Below are positions 60,304-64,000 of a stretch of 64,000 bases of DNA, in pieces. The notes under the pieces are model-generated. The model was not told the origin of the DNA. It searched no databases and saw only the letters and a program-made list of their open reading frames with translations. The translations under genes and the position numbers were made by a program. Position 1 is the stretch's first letter. The number at the start of each line of letters is the position of its first letter. Origin of the DNA: Prinsepia uniflora. Taxonomy: Eukaryota > Streptophyta > Magnoliopsida > Rosales > Rosaceae. The DNA lies in the NCBI GenBank assembly GCA_032719365.1, contig CM064873.1, positions 32,217,742-32,281,741 on the forward strand. Reading direction: 5' to 3'.

Positions 60304-61401
60304 TGTAACGACCAGAACTTTCGTAAATATTATTTTATTGTAAAATGACCATTTTTCCCCTAAAGGGGAAAATTTTGACTTTGCCCCCGGAAAATATTTA
60401 GGACTTTGACTCATGACCGTGACGTAGATCAGGACGTCACGAGTCCGTAGGCAGATGGCACGTCAAAAACGAACGTACGACGAAAAAGTTATGGTCACGG
60501 AAGTAAAATAGATTAACCGAATGAACCGAGGTTTGAATTAAAATAATAATATAATAATGTAATTTTATTTAAAAACCAAATTAATCTGGACCCTTGGATG
60601 AGTGACAAGTGTCACTCATCCCACACTTATTTTTTTCCCTAAATCTAGGATCTTGTCCCTATTGGTCACTTATTTTAATATTTATTTTCTCTCAAGAAAA
60701 CCCAGCCGTTCATCTCAGCGTTGGGACTGCATCTGGACCATTGATTCCATTTCTCTTCCCCTTTATCTGATCAGACCCTCCCCCTCTCTCTCTCACACAC
60801 TTTGAGATTTTTCTCTTAAAACCGTGAACACGGCTCACATCCTTGCACAAACACACTCACCAGACGACCACCCCCTTGCTTTGCTCCACCTCCAGACGAC
60901 GTCCAGACATCACTACTCACCACCATTCATCGCCAACCACCACCCCTGAAACTCCTCCCCTGTCTGCACAACCCGAAACACCTAGAACCGAGAGGAAGGA
61001 AAACCAGCCCCAAGAACCCAACCGTCCAAACCTCAAGACCAGAACTCGAACCAACGTAGGGATAAGAGTATTAGGCCGTCAGGAGAACTGAGGACCGGAG
61101 GAGACGATCTACGGCGGCGACACAGCGGCGGTGAGTCAGAAAACTCGAGAGGTCCATTTTTCTTCCCTGTTTCGAAACGACCCATTTTTTACGTTATGTT
61201 TCATTCTTTACTTCTGGGACGTGTCTTAGGAACTTAGACGACCAGGTTGGACAGGTATTCGAGGCCGGAATCTGGGTGAGTCACCGAGGAAGACGACAGG
61301 AGCTTACAGCCGACTTTCCCTTCGAGTTTCAGGTAGCTCTTTCATCTTAAAATCTAATTTTGAATCCACAGAACTGTAGGGTAGGTTGTGCCAAGTCTCT
61401 A
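60304..61401 (+). mobile_element. LTR, 5' part (plus orientation)
   Basis: Starts TGTAACGACCAG, with TGACG TAGATCA GGACG near 60419, palindrome at 60596-60621, and a Pro/Thr/His-rich open segment (60843-61091) followed by a donor-like GGCGGTGAGT near 61128. Broken at 61401 by another LTR. Confidence 0.8.
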
Positions 61402-61944
61402 TGACAGGACCGTCCCCGAAGGAACATTGATCAGCGTGCCTGGTCCTGCTCCCGTCTAGTAAGTTGGCTGAAGTTCCCAATTTACCCTTAGCACTTGCCA
61501 AACAAGGGATAACCAAACATGTGCCCACTCATGCCTCCACCTCCCAATCAGCCTCGATTAACGCACCACGACCTGGAGGGTCAATAAAAACACAAAGGGT
61601 GTGAGGGGACGAAAATAAATCAGTTTACAAAACATGTTACAGAAAAGACAGTTCTACCCTCCACGTAAAACCAATGCATGCATTCGGAAATCATTTCATA
61701 ATTCATTTCATTTCCAATATAAGAAAATCGTGTACGAAAATCAAAATCATTTTCCTTTTCTCAAACTGCGGGTCTTAGCCCAAAACTCTAAACACAAGGC
61801 CTCAGCCCAAAATCCCGAATAAAATCCAAGTACAAAACATAACCCAAATCCATCAAGCCATTTAAACCGGGCCATTGCCCAACACATCCGCAACCATCGG
61901 AAATCAACAGTAAATCAAAAGTCAATCAATTTGCTAGATCTCAA

Positions 61945-62200
61945 TCACCGAGTCTTTAAACTCACATATATTAGGCCTTCCTGGGATATCAACGAGTCTT
62001 TGAACTCAAAACACAATCAATAGGCATCGAGGGATATCATTATAAGCGAGTCTTTAAACTCAAAACATATCAATCAAGGGCCCTCCCCTGTCATCAATCA
62101 ACCGGGTCTTTAAACCCAAAACATTATCCAGCAATAGTACCGGGTCTTTAAACCCAAAACATCATCCAGCAATAGTACCGGGTCTTTAAACCCAAAACCA
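61945..62200. repeat. GAGTCTTTAAACTC / GGGTCTTTAAACCC array
   Basis: Six units, three of each kind (one GAGT unit has TTTGAACTC), same type as 232-462 but more widely spaced. Confidence 0.9.
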
Positions 62201-63844
62201 TTTGTAAATCACAACAAATACAGAATCCATCGTAAACCAATTTCCCAAGTCAAATCTGAGATCACACTTAATCGAAATGGAACTCATGTCCAAATTTCAC
62301 ATTCAAATCCCCAATCATATCCATCATCCATTCCCGAATCTGAATTCGCAATAATGATTCCATAAGCCGGCATCCGGAACCATCATCCTGAACCCAAATC
62401 CAGAAATCCACCTTCAAGTTTCCGAAACCCGAAATCTCGTTCATCAAAGCCACTTTTATGAACTGGGCATCAAGCCCGAAATCGCTTTTCCCAAAATCCG
62501 TTTTAAATCTTTGAAATCAAATCGTATTTCAAATACCATATTTAAATCACCAAAATCACGGTCAAACCACAACATACTCGAAATCTCGTAAAACGTGCAA
62601 ATCCGTAACACTCTCGAAATACGTGCCAAAACCGTAAATCATACACAATCATAGTCAAAATATCATCAAAACATGATACGCACAAATCCTATAAAATCAT
62701 TCATTAAACCATCATGAAAACATAAGAGAAACCATAGTCCCGAAATACGTACAATTACGTATTGCATATCAAAATACATATAAATACGGAAATCGTAATT
62801 ACCATAAGCATATGAATCATAATTATAAAGCATAGAAAACGATTATGCATGCATTGAAGTTTAGAAAACAAAGTCCACTCACACACATTTCGCCGTTACC
62901 TCGATACGCGTGCACCTACGCCGTTCCCGACCAATCCACTATCACCAGCTTCCCCGAACCTGTCCAAATCCCATAATAAGGTCACTAACTACTTCACAAA
63001 GTTCATACTAAAGCCCCGTAATTTTCCCGAATTTTTAATTATTTTTAACCGAACCCTAAAATCTTCAGACATCCCGAAACTTATCGAGACGATGTCCGAT
63101 CGACTCGAAACCAATCGCAAAATGTTTGTTACATCAAATACTATAAAAGTCATGTTGGAAGATTCCCCAAACTACCCTTCACGCACCCCCACGCGCATTT
63201 GGAACTTTCTGCGCGTGAACAGCGTCATCATCTTCCTCAGGTCGACCGGTTTGAACCGGTCTGTAAATTCGGTCCGGTTTTGAACCGGCGTGGGCGGTTT
63301 TTTGCTTAACTCTAGTCCAGTTTCGTTCCTTTCAAACCCAAAAGCTTCGTCCCTCCATTCCTAAGTGATTTCAGACGTCAAAAGCTAAGAATCAGGGACC
63401 TAGCTTACCTCCCAAATCGACAATTAAACCAGTCTTCGCCTGTCCTTGAGTTGTAGCAATCCTGGTCACCTCCTCTCTTTATTTTGCTCCCAAAACATTC
63501 CTAGAAGTGCCAGAAACAATTCCCAGTTATCACTTTCGATTAAAAACAGTTAAACCTTTAGTTACCATTTTTGAAGACACTTACCCTGTCTTTGGGTTCA
63601 CCTCGAACTCAGCCTCACTTGACTCCCCTGAACTTCCTGAGAAACCTCCTGCTCACCACTACACTTATCTTAGCTCCAATCGTCCAAGTACCATTTGAAT
63701 GAAACAGGGTGCTCGCACCTCTCTGTTTTCCTCACTCCTCAGGCCACCGTCCACGACGGCTCATTGTGTCAGCATCATCACACTCCGTACAGTCCATGTT
63801 TCCTTTTTCATTCACACTTTACCACCATTTGATCAAGTTTGAGA

Positions 63845-63992
63845 GGATTGGGTTTCACGATCCCCCTGTTCCTCTGTTTCTCTCACAAAAATCACAAGCA
63901 AGATTCAGGTCACTCACTGGATTGGGTTTCACGATCCCCCTGTTCCTCTGTTTCTCTCACAAAAGTCACAAGCTAGGTTCAGGTCACTCACT
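63845..63992. repeat. 74-bp tandem duplication
   Basis: GGATTGGGTTTCACGATCCC and the following bases are repeated with period 74 and a few differences. Confidence 0.9.
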
Positions 63993-64000
63993 CATTATCA

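Larger units (their letters stand above)
61402..64000 (-). mobile_element. LTR (minus orientation), U3 end cut off by the window
   Basis: Left terminus TGACAGGACCG after a flank CTCTA (61397-61401). Arms GTGTGAGGGGAC (61599) and GTCCACTCACAC (62873), stem GGAGGGT/ACCCTCC, array 61945-62200. Belongs with the LTRs at 7682 and 48994. Confidence 0.88.

Noticed and set aside
60843..61091. Pro/Thr/His-rich frame as a host gene
   Set aside because: It lies inside an LTR with clear family termini; noted instead as a possible LTR leader exon.

Overview
The window is nuclear DNA of a flowering plant, most likely a eudicot. The evidence is one intron-containing plant gene for a P4-type phospholipid flippase (ALA1-like), plant Ty3/gypsy-type retrotransposons with initiator-methionine tRNA or aspartate tRNA primer sites, and a Cassandra TRIM element whose LTRs carry a 5S-rRNA-derived promoter. 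I cannot name the species. No bacterial, organellar or viral genome features were seen.

Layout. 1-12802: nested LTR pieces. A left-truncated minus LTR (1-2596) sits beside the end of a plus LTR (2597-3122), which interrupts the 3' LTR of a minus retrotransposon (3' LTR end 3483, internal 3484-7241, 5' LTR 7242-12802). That 5' LTR holds a solo LTR (7682-10496, target duplication CCAAA). 13031-21487: a second, Tat/Athila-like or non-autonomous element, with related LTR segments at 13031-14562 and 19723-21487. Its interior carries a solo LTR (15194-18326, duplication CTACA), which itself contains a Cassandra element (15331-15941). 21488-24180: LTR-like and gag-like remnants. 24180-40518: a minus LTR broken by a non-autonomous element with an aspartate-tRNA primer site (25210-29547) and by a complete but decayed Ty3/gypsy element (29736-38826, duplication TCACA/TCATA). 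41582-46743: the ALA1-like gene, minus strand, seven coding exons, apparently intact (1,223 residues). 47480-48065: an AT-rich fold-back (MITE-like) element. 48994-57805: three solo LTRs nested inside one another, each with its own target duplication. 58865-64000: more nested LTRs running off the edge.

The main result of the hunt is that the abundant LTR family (about 2.7-3.3 kb, starting TGTAACGACCC and ending TGTCA or TGACA) has a shared architecture of paired inverted repeats. They are a 12-bp inverted pair bracketing a repeat array, a stem of about 9 bp near the LTR 3' end, a GC-rich hairpin, a U3 palindrome, and arrays of small hairpins. In several of these the two arms differ between subfamilies in matched, compensatory ways, which suggests that structure, not only sequence, is maintained. 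One solo LTR has also acquired a dense cluster of CACGTG, TGACGTCA and TGACATGTCA palindromes.

Apart from ALA1 I see no convincing host protein-coding gene. The other open frames lie in LTRs or decayed retrotransposon interiors. Coordinates of retroelement ends with target duplications are exact by eye; ends of decayed pieces are approximate.
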